From positions 1 to 14,541 of the forward strand of contig JALLAP010000375.1 in assembly GCA_036939355.1 (NCBI GenBank): a stretch of 14,541 bases of DNA, in the 5' to 3' direction. The notes beneath the pieces are model-generated. The model saw nothing but the letters and a program-made list of their open reading frames with translations. It was not told where the DNA came from and did no database searches. Shown piece after piece: positions 14,084 to 14,541 of this stretch (position 1 is the stretch's first letter; every line of letters starts with the position of its first letter). The translations under genes and the position numbers were made by a program. This DNA is from Thalassiosira profunda (Eukaryota > Bacillariophyta > Thalassiosirophyceae > Thalassiosirales > Thalassiosiraceae).

Positions 14084-14541
14084 TTAGACAGGAAGATCCT
14101 CAAGGCCTGCCTTGGGAGCCTTGGGGGCCTTGGCGCTGGGAGGGCTTGGAGGGCCCTTGCGCGAGGGCGGGCTGGGAGTTCCCTGCTTGGCGCTGGGAGG
14201 GCTGGGAGGTCCCTGCTTGCGCGAGGGCGAGCTGACACCCTTCGGGCTGGTGCTGCCCTTGGTCGAGGGCGAGCTGTAAGACGGCGGACTGGGGCTGCCC
14301 TTGGTCGAGGGCGAGCTGTAAGACGTTGGGGTGGGAGGCCCATCCTTGCTCTGCGACGTCGTCGTCGTCTTTGGAGTGGTGAGCTTATCCTCGCTCGTCG
14401 ACGTCGTCTTTGGAGTGGGAGGCCCATCCTTGCTCTGGGACGTCGTCGTCGTCTTTGGAGTGGTGGGCTTATCCTCGCTCGACGATGTCGTGCTGTCGTA
14501 ACTGCTGGTCGAGCTGCGAGGCCCGCCGCTTCGGCTGGTGG
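14084..14541 (-). CDS. C-terminal part of a Ser/Thr/Pro/Lys-rich repetitive protein, 5' end outside the window
   Basis: The minus strand is open from the window edge to a TAA at 14084-14086 (151 codons), ending PKAGLEDLPV. It has no start codon in the window because the gene extends to the right. The sequence is made of several tandem repeats: a 28-residue unit (TTPKTTTTSQSKDGPPTP then KTTSTSEDKL), a 14-residue unit built on SYSSPSTKGS, and a 19-residue unit QGTPSPPSRKGPPSPPSAK. It is strongly basic and proline-rich, with SPSxK-type motifs. The frame choice rests on repeats keeping codon phase (84, 42 and 57 nt, all multiples of three) and on no stops. It could be an extensin-like wall protein, a mucin-like stalk or a basic nuclear/cytoskeletal tail. 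I do not recognise a family. Confidence 0.6.
   Translation of the reverse strand, partial: TSRSGGPRSSTSSYDSTTSSSEDKPTTPKTTTTSQSKDGPPTPKTTSTSEDKLTTPKTTTTSQSKDGPPTPTSYSSPSTKGSPSPPSYSSPSTKGSTSPKGVSSPSRKQGPPSPPSAKQGTPSPPSRKGPPSPPSAKAPKAPKAGLEDLPV
14129..14496. repeat. Nested in-frame tandem repeats (57, 42 and 84 nt)
   Basis: The 57-nt unit runs 14129-14185 and 14186-14242. The 42-nt unit starts at 14252 and 14294, with its first 32 nt identical. The 84-nt unit runs 14337-14420 and 14421 to about 14496, with only two differences in its first 60 nt. All periods are multiples of three, so the protein stays in frame. Confidence 0.85.

Noticed and set aside
13615..14235. 206-codon plus-strand frame at the right end
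   Set aside because: Its second half is the antisense of the tandem repeats (Trp/Glu/Gly-rich) and the first half has no recognisable domain.
1..14541. tRNA, rRNA, CRISPR array, bacterial operon or prophage
   Set aside because: No cloverleaf, rRNA core, regular spacer-repeat array or phage gene was seen. Splice sites and targeting peptides indicate nuclear eukaryotic DNA.

Overview
The window looks like nuclear DNA of a photosynthetic eukaryote with a complex, red-lineage plastid, most likely an ochrophyte such as a pelagophyte or diatom relative. Three things point that way. Genes are single units with their own upstream regions and have short GT-AG introns (120, 120 and 131 nt). Two proteins begin with a signal peptide followed by a phenylalanine at the predicted cleavage site and then a transit-peptide-like stretch, which is the ASAF-type bipartite plastid address. 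The gene content (RING/Sel1/MYND, MATH-BTB, Cys-rich secreted proteins) is also typical of such algae. The species assignment is inference; no rRNA or other marker gene is present.

Layout, left to right. Minus strand: the 5' part of a secreted BBE-like FAD oxidase (1-932, cut by the window edge); a secreted, probably GPI-anchored protein with three ten-cysteine repeats (1347-2273); and a large charged coiled-coil protein (2834-5242). A divergent promoter region (5243-5724) follows. Plus strand: a plastid-targeted 2-oxoglutarate/Fe(II) oxygenase-like protein with a very acidic insert (5725-7128), then a MATH-BTB-SAP protein only 115 bp downstream (7244-8395). Convergent to these, on the minus strand, is a plastid DUF4079-type membrane protein with one intron (8728-9729). 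A 793-bp divergent intergenic region (9730-10522) carries a strikingly conserved inverted repeat. Plus strand again: a RING-Sel1-MYND protein (10523-11590), then a two-exon OB-fold/CCCH/SAM-methyltransferase fusion (12055-13355). Next comes a stretch with weak ankyrin-like remnants (about 13375-13990). The window ends in the C-terminus of a Ser/Thr/Pro/Lys-rich repetitive protein on the minus strand (14084-14541).

The genes do not form an obvious pathway. Shared themes are plastid proteins (2OG oxygenase-like and DUF4079), ubiquitin-linked adaptors (MATH-BTB and RING-MYND) and two secretory-pathway proteins. The most unusual items are the OB-CCCH-methyltransferase architecture, a probable RNA-modifying enzyme, and the duplicated promoter-like element, which sits in the same orientation in front of two divergent genes.
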